In this document: piece after piece, positions 1 through 8,176 of the stretch
Numbering within the stretch: position 1 is the first letter of the stretch
Layout: each line of letters begins with the position of its first letter
Assembly (NCBI GenBank): GCA_017531225.1
Contig: JAFXLL010000005.1
Span: 98,657-162,656 of the forward strand
Length of the DNA stretch: 64,000 nucleotides
DNA from: Bacteroidales bacterium
Lineage (GTDB): Bacteria; Bacteroidota; Bacteroidia; Bacteroidales; F082
Reading direction: 5' to 3'
Translations under genes and position numbers: made by a program
Notes under the pieces: generated by a model
Told to the model about the DNA's origin: nothing
Databases searched by the model: none
What the model saw: only the letters and a program-made list of their open reading frames with translations

Positions 1-171
1 GAAAGACAGCCCACCAGGACGGTTGCTGGCATCGACCAAACCTAACTGGTCGCATCGCTCGATGATGGCGGGAGGGTAGTTGAAGATGGTCTTGATGGGG
101 TTTCTTGACATCAGGAACACAAACAGCGTGAACAAGGCGCACGCGATGATGGATTCGATGAAAAAGGTCAT
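1..171 (-). CDS. Partial membrane protein, unknown
   Basis: N-terminal 57 residues of a gene whose 3' end lies beyond the window start. It opens with MTFFIES, has one hydrophobic segment at about residues 4-21, then a polar stretch (RNPIKTIFNYPPAIIERC). The ATG overlaps the TGA of the upstream metallo-hydrolase gene in the ATGA arrangement, so the two are probably co-transcribed and translationally coupled. I do not recognise the family with certainty; the NYPPAIIER region recalls small membrane proteins next to intramembrane proteases, but that is only a resemblance. Confidence 0.6.
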   Translation of the reverse strand, partial: MTFFIESIIACALFTLFVFLMSRNPIKTIFNYPPAIIERCDQLGLVDASNRPGGLSF

Positions 172-1205
172 TTATCTATCTTTTGGTGATGAAAAATACG
201 ATCAAAAAGGAATAATTCGCCTATCTGACAAGCAACCAACCGAAGTCCAAATTGCTCTGCCGCCTTGCGTTCGTTTTTCCGAGGTTCATCCCAAGGGTGG
301 TTCGAGAGGCAGAACTTGGAGTGGTGGACGGTGACGAAACGTTTAGCACCGAGTTCAGCAACGGCTTGGCCCAATTGCTCGGGCATGGTGTGGATCTGGC
401 TCCAGTTGACATCGTATTGACCGTTTTCCATGATGGCGAGGTCGATGTCGCGAAACTGCTCCCCAAAGCGCTTAAAGCGACTGCTATAGCCTCCATCGCC
501 AGAGAAAAAGACCTTTCTCGATGGTGATTCCATCAGCCATGAGGCTGGCATTGTCTTGGATTTCCAAAAGCCGCGCCCCGAAAAATGTTGAGTGGGCAGA
601 CAATGGAAGGTCAAGCCGTCGGAGGTGGCACTTTCATACCAATCCAATTCGATGAGTTGCTGCTTGTCGTAGCCCCAGTATTCAAAGTTCTCGCCCACGC
701 CCAAGGGACAAACTACCTTCTTTACTCTGTCTTTCAACTCGATGACCGTCTGGTAATCCAAGTGGTCCCAGTGGTCGTGCGAGATGAGGAGAAAGTCGAT
801 TTCCTTGGGCATGTTCTTAGGTTTGTAGAGGTCAGTCCCAAGAAAGGCCCGATTGACGAACGAAACGGGCGAGCCTTTATAAAAGACGGGGTCAGCAAGG
901 ATGGTCTTTCCGTCCAAGCGGAGCAAAAAGGAACTGTGCCCAAACCAAAGGTAAAAGTCGCCCGATTCAGGCAAATGGCTCAAGTCGGTCTTGACAACAG
1001 GGATCCTGCCCAACTTTGGGATTCGATTCTTCGGTTTTTTCCCAAAGAGGAACTTCCCAAGATTCTTCAGCATGCCGCCTTGACCCGTGAACAATGTGGT
1101 CGGTTCCTCGTTCTGGAACTTGTCATTCACAAAATGAGGTGACTTTCGGATGCGTTCGAGGCGTTCGCCACGAGCGGTTCGCCCAAATTGCTTGATGAGG
1201 TCCAT
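168..1205 (-). CDS. MBL-fold metallo-hydrolase (UlaG/NAPE-PLD-like)
   Basis: A 345-aa metallo-beta-lactamase-fold hydrolase. The metal-binding HDHWDHLD motif is at residues 143-150, with further ligands likely at H207 (QHFSGRG), D237 (SGDGGY) and the HH pair at 294-295. The GHSSFLLRLDGKTILADPVF-type strand at about 89-108 is typical of the RomA/UlaG/NAPE-phospholipase-D branch, which acts on lactones or phosphodiesters. There is no signal peptide, so it is cytoplasmic. Length fits the family. The true substrate cannot be read from the sequence. Its 3' end overlaps the next gene by 4 bp. Confidence 0.85.
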   Translation of the reverse strand: MDLIKQFGRTARGERLERIRKSPHFVNDKFQNEEPTTLFTGQGGMLKNLGKFLFGKKPKNRIPKLGRIPVVKTDLSHLPESGDFYLWFGHSSFLLRLDGKTILADPVFYKGSPVSFVNRAFLGTDLYKPKNMPKEIDFLLISHDHWDHLDYQTVIELKDRVKKVVCPLGVGENFEYWGYDKQQLIELDWYESATSDGLTFHCLPTQHFSGRGFWKSKTMPASWLMESPSRKVFFSGDGGYSSRFKRFGEQFRDIDLAIMENGQYDVNWSQIHTMPEQLGQAVAELGAKRFVTVHHSKFCLSNHPWDEPRKNERKAAEQFGLRLVACQIGELFLFDRIFHHQKIDK

Positions 1206-1253
1206 AAAATGCTGTCAGGCTGTTGCCGGTCATGTGCTTTGCACACAGCGACA

Positions 1254-1787
1254 TCAATTCATCAGCCTGCTTTCGCCCCAAGTGTATTGAGGATAAGCTT
1301 TTTTGAGGTCATTGGCTGAACCTTTCACGCCGCTTCCACCGCTGGTGGCAAAGACATTAAGGGTCTTGCCGCTTAGGTCATGGGCTTCAATGAAAGTGTT
1401 GACGATGGTTGGGGCAGTGTACCACCACACAGGGAAACCAATCCAAACGACATCATAGTCGGCAATGTTTTCGCAACGGCCTTTGATGGCGGGACGCGAT
1501 GATTTGTCCTGCATTTCAATGGTTGAGCGTGACTGCTTGTCGCGCCAGTCGAGGTCGGCAGCGGTGTAAGGTTGTTCTGGTGTGATTTCGTATAAGTTGG
1601 CGTTGAATTCTTTGGCCAGTTTTTGTGCGGCAGCCTTAGTGATACCTGTAGCTGAGAAGTAGGCGATTAAGGTCTTTTTCATGGTTTTATCGTTTGATTG
1701 ATTGTTTGTGTTATTGTTGTTTGTGTTTTGTCCACAAGCTGTTAACATAAGACAGCAGAAGGCGATAATTAGGGTGATGCGTTTCAT
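1254..1787 (-). CDS. Flavodoxin-family lipoprotein
   Basis: A 177-aa flavodoxin-like protein with a lipoprotein signal peptide: lipobox LTAC with the acylated Cys at residue 18, then an Asn-rich linker. The flavodoxin domain starts at about residue 37 (KTLIAYFSATGITKAAA, the phosphate-binding loop) and contains the WIGFPVWWYTAP loop at about 116-127 that packs on FMN. It probably acts as an envelope-anchored electron carrier or reductase. It precedes or follows two other envelope proteins on the same strand. A truncated, internally deleted relative lies at 54900-55244 and shares most of its sequence. Confidence 0.85.
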   Translation of the reverse strand: MKRITLIIAFCCLMLTACGQNTNNNNTNNQSNDKTMKKTLIAYFSATGITKAAAQKLAKEFNANLYEITPEQPYTAADLDWRDKQSRSTIEMQDKSSRPAIKGRCENIADYDVVWIGFPVWWYTAPTIVNTFIEAHDLSGKTLNVFATSGGSGVKGSANDLKKAYPQYTWGESRLMN

Positions 1788-1796
1788 ATTTCTGAA

Positions 1797-2831
1797 TTAT
1801 TTGTCGATGTTTACAATGGTGTACTTTTTAGTTCCTAACCCGATGGCTTCGGCATGGTCGATAGTGTGGGTGCCGTGTTGCTTGTCGATGCGGCTGAGCA
1901 GGTCGGTGGGGTCGTTGGTGGCGGTCACCTGCTGGTTGTTGATGATGTCCACGCAGGCTTGGTCGAGGGCGACGGGGTCGGTGCTGGCAAGGATACCATA
2001 GTCCTCAAGCTTCACGGGGGCGGGATGGTCGACGCAGTCGCAGTCGATGCTCATGTTGTTCATCACGCTGATGTAGATGATGCCCTGTCTCTTTTGGAAG
2101 TAGTTCGTCACTGCTTGTGCTGCTGCAGCCATGCTTTCAAGGAAGCCGTCCTGGTCGCCAATGTATTCAGGAGTCCAAAGCTTGGCCATATCGAGTTTCT
2201 CCATCTTTCCCGAGGAGTGGATGTAGGCTTTACCGTTGCTACTGGCACAGCCGATGCTGAGGTTCTTCAGCGCACCGCCGTAGCCGCCCATCGGGTGACC
2301 TTTGAAGTGGTTAAGGGCAATCATGAAGTCGTAGTTGGCGATATGTCCGCCCACAATGTCGTATTTGATGTGCCTCTGGTCCTTCACGGGGATGCGGATT
2401 TCGTCGTACTCGTCCATGATATCGACAGGGAAGTAGTCGGTGAACCCATGACGGCGGATCACTTCCCAGTGGACGGCCGAGTTGTTTCTCTCGTCCTTCT
2501 CGTCACCAGGACCATTGCCGTAAGCGGTGTTGCACTCCACGATGGTGCCATCTACTTCATGCACAAGGTCTTTGATGAGTTCGGGCTTCAGATAGTTGGG
2601 GTTGCTGCCTTCGCCGGTGGAGATTTTCACGGCCACGCGGCCTTTGGCTTCCACGCCTAAAGCCTTGTATATCTTAACCAATGCCTCAGGACTTATTTCG
2701 CGGGTAAGATAGACTTTTGCTGTGTTTTCCATATTCGTGTTGATTTGGTTATTTTTATTGTCTTCAGGTTGGTTATTGGTGCAGGCGGCAAAGGCCAAAG
2801 CACATAAAAGGGTTATTGCTAATTTCTTCAT
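1797..2831 (-). CDS. DUF362 domain lipoprotein
   Basis: A 344-aa DUF362 protein, a family often associated with ferredoxin-like redox proteins. It has a lipoprotein signal (AFAAC, Cys 17) and an Asn/Gln-rich linker, then the conserved core including KISTGEGSNPNYL (about 69-81), FKGHPMGGYGGALKNLS (about 175-191) and a Cys pair in SIDCDCVDHPAP. The gene is 9 bp from the flavodoxin lipoprotein and probably in one operon with it. The exact activity of DUF362 proteins of this type is not known. Confidence 0.85.
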   Translation of the reverse strand: MKKLAITLLCALAFAACTNNQPEDNKNNQINTNMENTAKVYLTREISPEALVKIYKALGVEAKGRVAVKISTGEGSNPNYLKPELIKDLVHEVDGTIVECNTAYGNGPGDEKDERNNSAVHWEVIRRHGFTDYFPVDIMDEYDEIRIPVKDQRHIKYDIVGGHIANYDFMIALNHFKGHPMGGYGGALKNLSIGCASSNGKAYIHSSGKMEKLDMAKLWTPEYIGDQDGFLESMAAAAQAVTNYFQKRQGIIYISVMNNMSIDCDCVDHPAPVKLEDYGILASTDPVALDQACVDIINNQQVTATNDPTDLLSRIDKQHGTHTIDHAEAIGLGTKKYTIVNIDK

Positions 2832-2876
2832 CGTTTTGGTTATTATATGGTTGCAAAAATAGTAAAAAACCTCAAT

Positions 2877-3632
2877 TCACCGTACCATCCCCGCCAGCGG
2901 GTTGACATCAATCAGTTTCAGACTCTTCACCATTTGGGCCGTGCCTTCCTTGTATTTCTTGAAATGGGCGGTTTGGATGTGGCTTTGGTAGGCCTCTTGG
3001 TCGGCGTAGATTTCCAAGATGTAGATCTTGCAGGGGTCTTCCTTGGTTTGCATGGAGAAAAGGGTCAGCACGCCAGGTTCCACTTTCACAGAAGTCTCGC
3101 CGACTTCCTTGGCGAAGGCCATATATTCCTCCAAATACTCGGGCACCACTTCGATTTCGGCGAGGCGGACAAGCTTTTCGCCAGCTTTCACTGGTGAGTT
3201 GAACTCCTCATCGGTCACTTTTTGGAGCTGAACGGCGTGTTCCTCGCCTGGCACGATGTCCGTCACGGTGAGGCACTCGATGCTGCTGTCGGGGGTGGCA
3301 CCGTTCCAGTGGCGGGTGTTGGGTGCCGTGACGATTACATCGCCTTTGCGGATGAGTTGCTTGTCTTTCCCTTCCTCTTGGTAATAGCCTTCGCCATCAA
3401 GCACCATCAGCACTTGGGTGGCGTTGGGGTGGTAATGCCACGAGTTGCGGCTGCCCTTTTCGAAAAGGAAATTAGTGGTCATCTGGTGGTCGCTGTGACT
3501 GACAACAGAGATGTGAACCGTACCCGTATTAAACTCCTCAGGAGCAATATGTTGTGCTGGGAAAATGGTTTGTTGTGCCATGGTAGTCAAGGATATAAGG
3601 AAAATACCGAGTAAAAAGGCTAATTTCTTCAT
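2877..3632 (-). CDS. Secreted cupin + antibiotic-biosynthesis-monooxygenase fusion
   Basis: A 251-aa protein with an N-terminal signal peptide ending near TTMAQQ (about residue 20). The first domain (about 40-130) is a cupin with WHYHPNATQVLMVLDG and a late His in NTRHWNG. The second domain (about 155-245) is a dimeric alpha/beta-barrel of the ABM type (RLAEIEVVPEYLEEYM, SHIQTAHFKKYKE). Such two-domain proteins are usually annotated as carboxymuconolactone/quinol-type oxygenases; the substrate is unknown. It overlaps the upstream amidohydrolase by 4 bp (ATGA), supporting co-translation. Confidence 0.8.
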   Translation of the reverse strand: MKKLAFLLGIFLISLTTMAQQTIFPAQHIAPEEFNTGTVHISVVSHSDHQMTTNFLFEKGSRNSWHYHPNATQVLMVLDGEGYYQEEGKDKQLIRKGDVIVTAPNTRHWNGATPDSSIECLTVTDIVPGEEHAVQLQKVTDEEFNSPVKAGEKLVRLAEIEVVPEYLEEYMAFAKEVGETSVKVEPGVLTLFSMQTKEDPCKIYILEIYADQEAYQSHIQTAHFKKYKEGTAQMVKSLKLIDVNPLAGMVR

Positions 3633-4633
3633 TTATGGAATAGTTTTAATGCGTTCTTGTATAGGATCATCTCTTTGTAAGGTTCCAAATCGGGCTCGTC
3701 CGTCAGGTATTGCTGCATCCGTTGAAGGCCATTCACGAGCACTTGGGGGGCGACATAGGGATAGTCGGAGCCATAGAGCAAATGGTCGGGTGTGGTAATG
3801 GTGAGCATCATTCGGATGACCTCGGGACTATGGGCACCGGCCAAGTCATAGTAAAGCGAATTCAGGTTGGCTTGCCAGTCGATTTCGCCCACCATCTTGT
3901 TGGCTTGCATCACGGCGGTCAGCGACTTCATGCGAGGGACAGCCAAAGGCAGGTAGGCTCCGCAATGGGGCACGACCACCTTCACTTGAGGATAACGCGC
4001 CAACACGTTACGACTGATCATATTGGCTACGGCCCTTGTGGTTTCCGACAGGTATTCCTGCATGGCCAACGGTGTTTGCTGCATCACCTGCCGGTTGATA
4101 GGTTCGGGACGATGCGGATGCAAGATGACGACAGCCCCGCGCTCGTTGAGCACGAAAAAGAGCGTATCGAGTTCGGGTCCTCCAAGATATTGGCCATAGG
4201 CATTGGTCGCCAACTTGATGCCGTCGGCCTTCAAGGTGTCGAGGGCGTAGACGGCCTCGCGGATGGCGGCATCGACATCAGGCAAAGGCAGCGCGGCACA
4301 AAACATGAAACGCTCGGAATAGCGTACTTTCAAGGCGGCACATTCCTCGTTGAACCTGCGGCAAACCGCCGCCGAAGCCTCGGCATCGCCGAAATATGGC
4401 TGCGGGGCGGGCATGGTCAGTACCGAGGTCTGGATGCCAGCCTCGTCCATGAAAGCAAGGTGTTTTTCGACATCCCATGCAGGGATGGGGAAGCCTTCGT
4501 CCATCTCCGCCCCGTTGGCCTTGATATAATCAATGTAGTCCTTCGTGATGGCATGGCTGTGGAGGTCGATTTGGGCGATGGATTGGATTGCTGAGAAGGC
4601 CATGATCAAAAGTGTTATGATGCTTTTCTTCAT
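3629..4633 (-). CDS. Secreted amidohydrolase (ACMSD-like)
   Basis: A 334-aa metal-dependent amidohydrolase of the Amidohydro_2 group (2-amino-3-carboxymuconate-semialdehyde decarboxylase-like). A signal peptide covers about residues 1-20, immediately followed by the metal-binding IDLHSH (H25, H27). Other expected ligands are visible: ILHPHRPE, VVVPHCGAY and the catalytic Asp in YGSDYPY. Family members decarboxylate or hydrolyse aromatic-derived acids through a Zn site. Start chosen because it gives a complete signal peptide. Overlaps the downstream cupin gene by 4 bp. Confidence 0.8.
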   Translation of the reverse strand: MKKSIITLLIMAFSAIQSIAQIDLHSHAITKDYIDYIKANGAEMDEGFPIPAWDVEKHLAFMDEAGIQTSVLTMPAPQPYFGDAEASAAVCRRFNEECAALKVRYSERFMFCAALPLPDVDAAIREAVYALDTLKADGIKLATNAYGQYLGGPELDTLFFVLNERGAVVILHPHRPEPINRQVMQQTPLAMQEYLSETTRAVANMISRNVLARYPQVKVVVPHCGAYLPLAVPRMKSLTAVMQANKMVGEIDWQANLNSLYYDLAGAHSPEVIRMMLTITTPDHLLYGSDYPYVAPQVLVNGLQRMQQYLTDEPDLEPYKEMILYKNALKLFHK

Positions 4634-4649
4634 TGTGACGGTGAAAACG

Positions 4650-5555
4650 CTAACAACATGTCCTCGTTTGCCTCAGTTGTTCCTTCCTGGCCGATGGGAT
4701 AATTTCTTCATGGTAGAAATAGTTGACCACCACGGGTGGCTGGCCATGCTTAGAGCGTACGGAGTCATCGTTGCGGACGTAGGGAAGCCCCTCTGCCTTG
4801 CAGAAGGCTCGCATCTGCATATCGAGCTGCATCCAGTAGGAGCGGTCTTTGCGGGTATAGATGTCGTGGTAGAGCTGGTCCAGTTCGGGGTGGTTTTCGT
4901 GAATCCAGGCGAGAATCTTTCCCTTGTAGTCGCCCCGCAGGTTCAGGTTCTCGAGCCAAACTAAATTGCAGAAGCCCTTGGCCCGTTTGATGATGGCCTC
5001 CACGTCGGTGATGCCAGGAAATATCGGAGAAATGAAGCAGGTGGTCTCAACGCCTGCCTCGTAGAACTGACGTATGGCCTCCAGTCGGCGTTCGATGCTG
5101 ACGGCCACGTCCATCTCGCGGCGAAACGACTCGTCGAGCGTGTTGATACTCCACGACACACGGGCATGGGGGAAGGTCTTGATGAGGTCGAGGTCGCGCA
5201 ACACGAGGTCCGATTTCGTGGCGATGCTCACGCTGATGCCACTGTCTTGTAGCTGTTCCAGCAGGGCGCGTGTCCGCTTGTATTTGGCCTCATGTGGCTG
5301 GTAGCAGTCGGTCACGGAGCCGAAGAAGGCTTCCTTGCCCGCATACCGCTTGGCATTCTTGATTTCTGGCCAGTACTTCACGTCGATGAACTCGCCCCAC
5401 GGCTCCGGATGGTTCGTAAACCGCTTCATGAACGAGGCGTAGCAGTACTTGCAGCCGTGCAGACAACCCACGTATGGATTCACCGAGAAGTCGGCCACCG
5501 GCAGGTTTGACTTCGTCATCACCGACTTTACTTCAATCTCTTGTATCTTCACCAT
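4650..5555 (-). CDS. Radical SAM protein (SPL/Rv2578c-like)
   Basis: A 301-aa radical SAM enzyme. The [4Fe-4S]-SAM triad is C31-x3-C35-x2-C38 in GCLHGCKYCYA, followed by the SIATKSDLVLRD and SWSINTLDE strands of the TIM barrel. This arrangement matches the group annotated as spore-photoproduct-lyase-like radical SAM proteins of about 300 aa. The reaction is not known for most of them. It lies 16 bp upstream of the amidohydrolase operon on the same strand. The last residues (QTRTCC) carry a Cys pair. Confidence 0.8.
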   Translation of the reverse strand: MVKIQEIEVKSVMTKSNLPVADFSVNPYVGCLHGCKYCYASFMKRFTNHPEPWGEFIDVKYWPEIKNAKRYAGKEAFFGSVTDCYQPHEAKYKRTRALLEQLQDSGISVSIATKSDLVLRDLDLIKTFPHARVSWSINTLDESFRREMDVAVSIERRLEAIRQFYEAGVETTCFISPIFPGITDVEAIIKRAKGFCNLVWLENLNLRGDYKGKILAWIHENHPELDQLYHDIYTRKDRSYWMQLDMQMRAFCKAEGLPYVRNDDSVRSKHGQPPVVVNYFYHEEIIPSARKEQLRQTRTCC

Positions 5556-5598
5556 GCTGCTTCTTGTTTTTGGCGCTGTTCAATGTGTTTTATTCCAT

Positions 5599-6840
5599 TT
5601 ACTTGTTCTCTCCCTTGAACTCGAAACCTGCCTTTTCGACAGCTTTTTTGACTTCGTCGGCAGTGGCAGTGCCCGTGACCGTCACGGTTTTTGCGCCAAG
5701 ATTAACCTCGGCTGCGGTCACGCCCTTGATTTCGCCCACGGCTTTCTCGACGGCAGCCTTGCAGTGGTTGCAGTGCATACCCTCAACGGTGTAGGTCGTC
5801 GTGCCTTCAACGGCCTCTTGTTTCTTGAATTTGTCAAAGAGTTTCAGACTTAATGCGATTATGATAAATGTGACTAAAAGTACAGAACAAATGCTGCGGA
5901 ACACACTTGGATGGTGCACCGTGGTGGAGCAACAACCGACGTTTTGGGCAGCGGGCGCAACAAGGTTGGCACCAATGCCCAAGGCGTTGATGAGCAATCC
6001 GAAGAGAACGGAAAAGACGACAATCGTGAGCAGATAAATCGTGGTGAAACGCCGCCCAAGCGATTTGTTCACCACAAGGATGGAGGCCAAATTGACCGCC
6101 GGACCCGCCATCAGCATCACCAAGGCCGCGCCTGGCGACAAGCCTTTCATCATCAGTGCCGCCGCCACGGGGATGCTGCCCGTAGAGCAGATGTACATCG
6201 GCACGGCGATGGCGAGGATGACCAACATTTGCAGCAAAGGATGGTTGCCGAAGGTAAGGAAAAACTCGTCGGGAACGGCCACGTTAATCAATGCGGCCAA
6301 GAGCAAACCTATGACGAGGCGCAGCCCAATGTCTTGAATCATTTCAAAGTAGGCGTACTTGAACACGCGCCAGATTCGGTTGCCTTGTTCTACGCTGCAG
6401 GTGGTGGCCGCTGCGTTGTCGTATTCTTCATCTTTCACGAAGCGGTTCACTAACAAGCCGCCGCAAACTCCCGTAACCAAAGCAGCCACGGGGCGCACGA
6501 TGGCAAACCCCAAGCCCATCAGCGAAAAGGTGGCCAAAATGGAATCGATGCCCGTTTGTGGCGTTGCGATGAGGAACGAAGCCACGGCCCCTTTCGAGGC
6601 GCGCTCGTTTTTCAGTCCGATGGCTGTGGGAATGACCCCGCATGAGCATAAGGGAAGTGGGATGCCCAATAGAGCCGCCCAAAGCACCGAAAACCTGTTG
6701 CTTCGCGACAAATACTTGGCGTAGAAGTTCTTGGGTACAAAAACGTGCAAAATCCCCGCGATGAGAAATCCCAACAACAAATAAGGACTCATCTCATTGA
6801 TAATGTGCAGAAACGAAGCAAAGAAACTCTGAAGGCTCAT
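5599..6840 (-). CDS. SO_0444-type Cu/Zn efflux permease with C-terminal HMA domain
   Basis: A 413-aa inner-membrane permease of the DUF318/ArsP-like group, with about eight to ten membrane segments. PLCSCGVIP at 63-71 and a later CSTGSIP segment are characteristic Cys-containing intramembrane motifs. The final 70 residues form a heavy-metal-associated domain with MHCNHC (C357, C360). Family knowledge assigns Cu/Zn or related soft-metal export. Gly/Ala-rich linkers join the two halves. The small winged-helix gene directly upstream may be its regulator. Confidence 0.85.
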   Translation of the reverse strand: MSLQSFFASFLHIINEMSPYLLLGFLIAGILHVFVPKNFYAKYLSRSNRFSVLWAALLGIPLPLCSCGVIPTAIGLKNERASKGAVASFLIATPQTGIDSILATFSLMGLGFAIVRPVAALVTGVCGGLLVNRFVKDEEYDNAAATTCSVEQGNRIWRVFKYAYFEMIQDIGLRLVIGLLLAALINVAVPDEFFLTFGNHPLLQMLVILAIAVPMYICSTGSIPVAAALMMKGLSPGAALVMLMAGPAVNLASILVVNKSLGRRFTTIYLLTIVVFSVLFGLLINALGIGANLVAPAAQNVGCCSTTVHHPSVFRSICSVLLVTFIIIALSLKLFDKFKKQEAVEGTTTYTVEGMHCNHCKAAVEKAVGEIKGVTAAEVNLGAKTVTVTGTATADEVKKAVEKAGFEFKGENK

Positions 6841-6967
6841 GGCAAAATTTGGTTATAAACCGGTTTTTGTTACCAGTTGCAAAGATACGGAATTTCTTCA
6901 AAAACACAAAAAGTGCACCAGTTTGTTGGTCTGATGCACTTCGATCTGATGGCTCGTTACCAGTGGC

Positions 6968-7141
6968 TTATTTGGCAGGCTCCCACTTGCAGCGGACGGG
7001 CGACACGATGGCACCTTCCTTTTTCAGTTCGGCGAAAGCCTTGTCGACTTCCTTGCGGTCGGCATTCAAGGCCTTGGTGACGTCGCCAGCCGAGACGGGT
7101 TTGCCCGCCTCGCGCATGGCCTGTAATACTTGCTCTTTCAT
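6968..7141 (-). CDS. Small winged-helix-type protein (57 aa)
   Basis: A 57-aa protein beginning MKEQVLQAMREAGKPVSAGD and ending KCKWEPAK-like (VRCKWEPAK). The pattern (helix, VSAGDVTKAL, helix, then SPVR strand) fits a minimal winged-helix DNA-binding domain of the kind found in Bacteroidales transcription regulators. It lies 4 bp from the PNPOx gene and upstream of the metal permease, so it may act on either. Its single Cys could sense metal, but that is inference. Confidence 0.65.
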   Translation of the reverse strand: MKEQVLQAMREAGKPVSAGDVTKALNADRKEVDKAFAELKKEGAIVSPVRCKWEPAK

Positions 7142-7145
7142 CTTT

Positions 7146-7544
7146 TTAGAATTTGATTGTTTCTTGTGTTTCCATCATCTTGTAGAATGTGGCGGTGGCG
7201 TTGCTGAGGTAATACATCACACTTTTTTCGCCGTTTTCGCCAAGGGCGGGTTTCAGGACGGGCATCTTTTCAATCAACGCCTTCTGGATTTCGGGGCGAT
7301 TGTCTTTCACCAAGGTGCATTCGATGCGCAGCGTGAGACCTTTGAAGGCACAAATCTCGGCCTTGGGGTTGGCCTCAATCTGTTTGGTGGCGTTGGTGTC
7401 GCCAAAGGCCATAATATAAATCTTGTCGTCGCGGAGCATCATTGCGCCGTAGGGACGCACGCGCGGTTGGCCGTCTTCAACGGTGGCCAAATAGAAGGTT
7501 CCTGCATTCTCCAGGAAATCATATACTTTTTTTACTGATTCCAT
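7146..7544 (-). CDS. Pyridoxamine 5'-phosphate oxidase-family protein
   Basis: A 132-aa split-barrel flavoprotein. It has the usual opening (YDFLENAGTFYLATVEDGQPRVRPYGAMM) and the later KAEICAFKG and YYLSNATATFYK segments. Small members of this family bind FMN or F420 and reduce small molecules or act as stress proteins; a role in B6 synthesis is unlikely at this length. It is 4 bp upstream of the small winged-helix gene and 21 bp downstream of the ferritin-like gene, so the three probably form an operon. Confidence 0.85.
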   Translation of the reverse strand: MESVKKVYDFLENAGTFYLATVEDGQPRVRPYGAMMLRDDKIYIMAFGDTNATKQIEANPKAEICAFKGLTLRIECTLVKDNRPEIQKALIEKMPVLKPALGENGEKSVMYYLSNATATFYKMMETQETIKF

Positions 7545-7565
7545 AATTGATATACTTATAGGGTT

Positions 7566-8027
7566 TTACATCATTTCAATAAGGAAATTCTCATAACCGA
7601 GCTTGTCGATATAGTTGAGGTACTGAGCCTCCCAAGCCATGTGATCCTTCTCGCCGTCGATCCACTTGTAGATTAATTTCTGGGTCGGGTAATCGTCGGC
7701 GAAGGCGGCTGCCATCTCGCTCATCTGCTTGATTGCATCAGGATTGTAGTCTGACTCAATCTGCTGTTTCGGGTCGTCGTAGAACGGGAACTCCATCGTC
7801 TTCATGGTCTCTTGCAGGTCGGCGGGCTTGCAGCCGAGTTCCACAAGGCGGTTGAGCACTTCCTCGGCCTCATCCCATTCCTCTTCGGCTTCCTCCTTCC
7901 ATTTGTCGGCCAGCTTGTTCCAACCGTTCAGACGGCAATAGGCCGAGAAGGCAAAATGTTGTTTGCTGTTTCCAAACCATGCAGCGCCATACATGGCAAA
8001 CTGCTTCAATGCTTCTTCTTTTGTCAT
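7566..8027 (-). CDS. Ferritin-like protein
   Basis: A 153-aa all-helical ferritin-like protein. Candidate di-iron carboxylate/His positions are spread as in four-helix bundles (KQHFAFSAY near the start, WKEEAEEEWDEAEEVLNRL in the middle, DGEKDHMAWEAQYL near the end). It probably stores or detoxifies iron. It is divergent from the AraC-type gene at 8177. A 25-codon remnant of a second copy lies at 55923-56000. Confidence 0.75.
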   Translation of the reverse strand: MTKEEALKQFAMYGAAWFGNSKQHFAFSAYCRLNGWNKLADKWKEEAEEEWDEAEEVLNRLVELGCKPADLQETMKTMEFPFYDDPKQQIESDYNPDAIKQMSEMAAAFADDYPTQKLIYKWIDGEKDHMAWEAQYLNYIDKLGYENFLIEMM

Positions 8028-8100
8028 ATGATATTCTGTTTTACAGTTTTAATATTGTTAGGATTGCAAAGTAACGCCTATTTTTTGATTTCTCTGCTAT

Positions 8101-8136
8101 CCGAAACGACACAAAATTTGTCTGAAACGATACAAA
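8101..8136. promoter_or_regulatory. Direct-repeat operator between ferritin-like and AraC genes
   Basis: Two near-identical 15-bp units, CCGAAACGACACAAA at 8101-8115 and CTGAAACGATACAAA at 8122-8136, lie 21 bp apart, exactly two helical turns. Direct half-sites at this spacing are typical of AraC-family regulators. The pair sits just upstream of the AraC gene's -7 element. Confidence 0.55.
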
Positions 8137-8152
8137 CTTGAAATACTATTCG

Positions 8153-8160
8153 TATTTTTG
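8153..8160 (+). promoter_or_regulatory. -7 promoter element TATTTTTG
   Basis: Matches the Bacteroidetes -7 consensus TAnnTTTG and lies 17 bp upstream of the AraC-type start codon at 8177, which supports that start. Confidence 0.5.
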
Positions 8161-8176
8161 CTGTCAAATTTGGCTT

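Noticed and set aside
1854-2660. A 268-codon plus-strand frame opposite DUF362
   Set aside because: Val/His/Asp-rich shadow of the DUF362 codons.
3710-4594. A 294-codon plus-strand frame opposite the amidohydrolase
   Set aside because: His/Gly-rich shadow with no family pattern; the minus-strand frame has a signal peptide and metal ligands.
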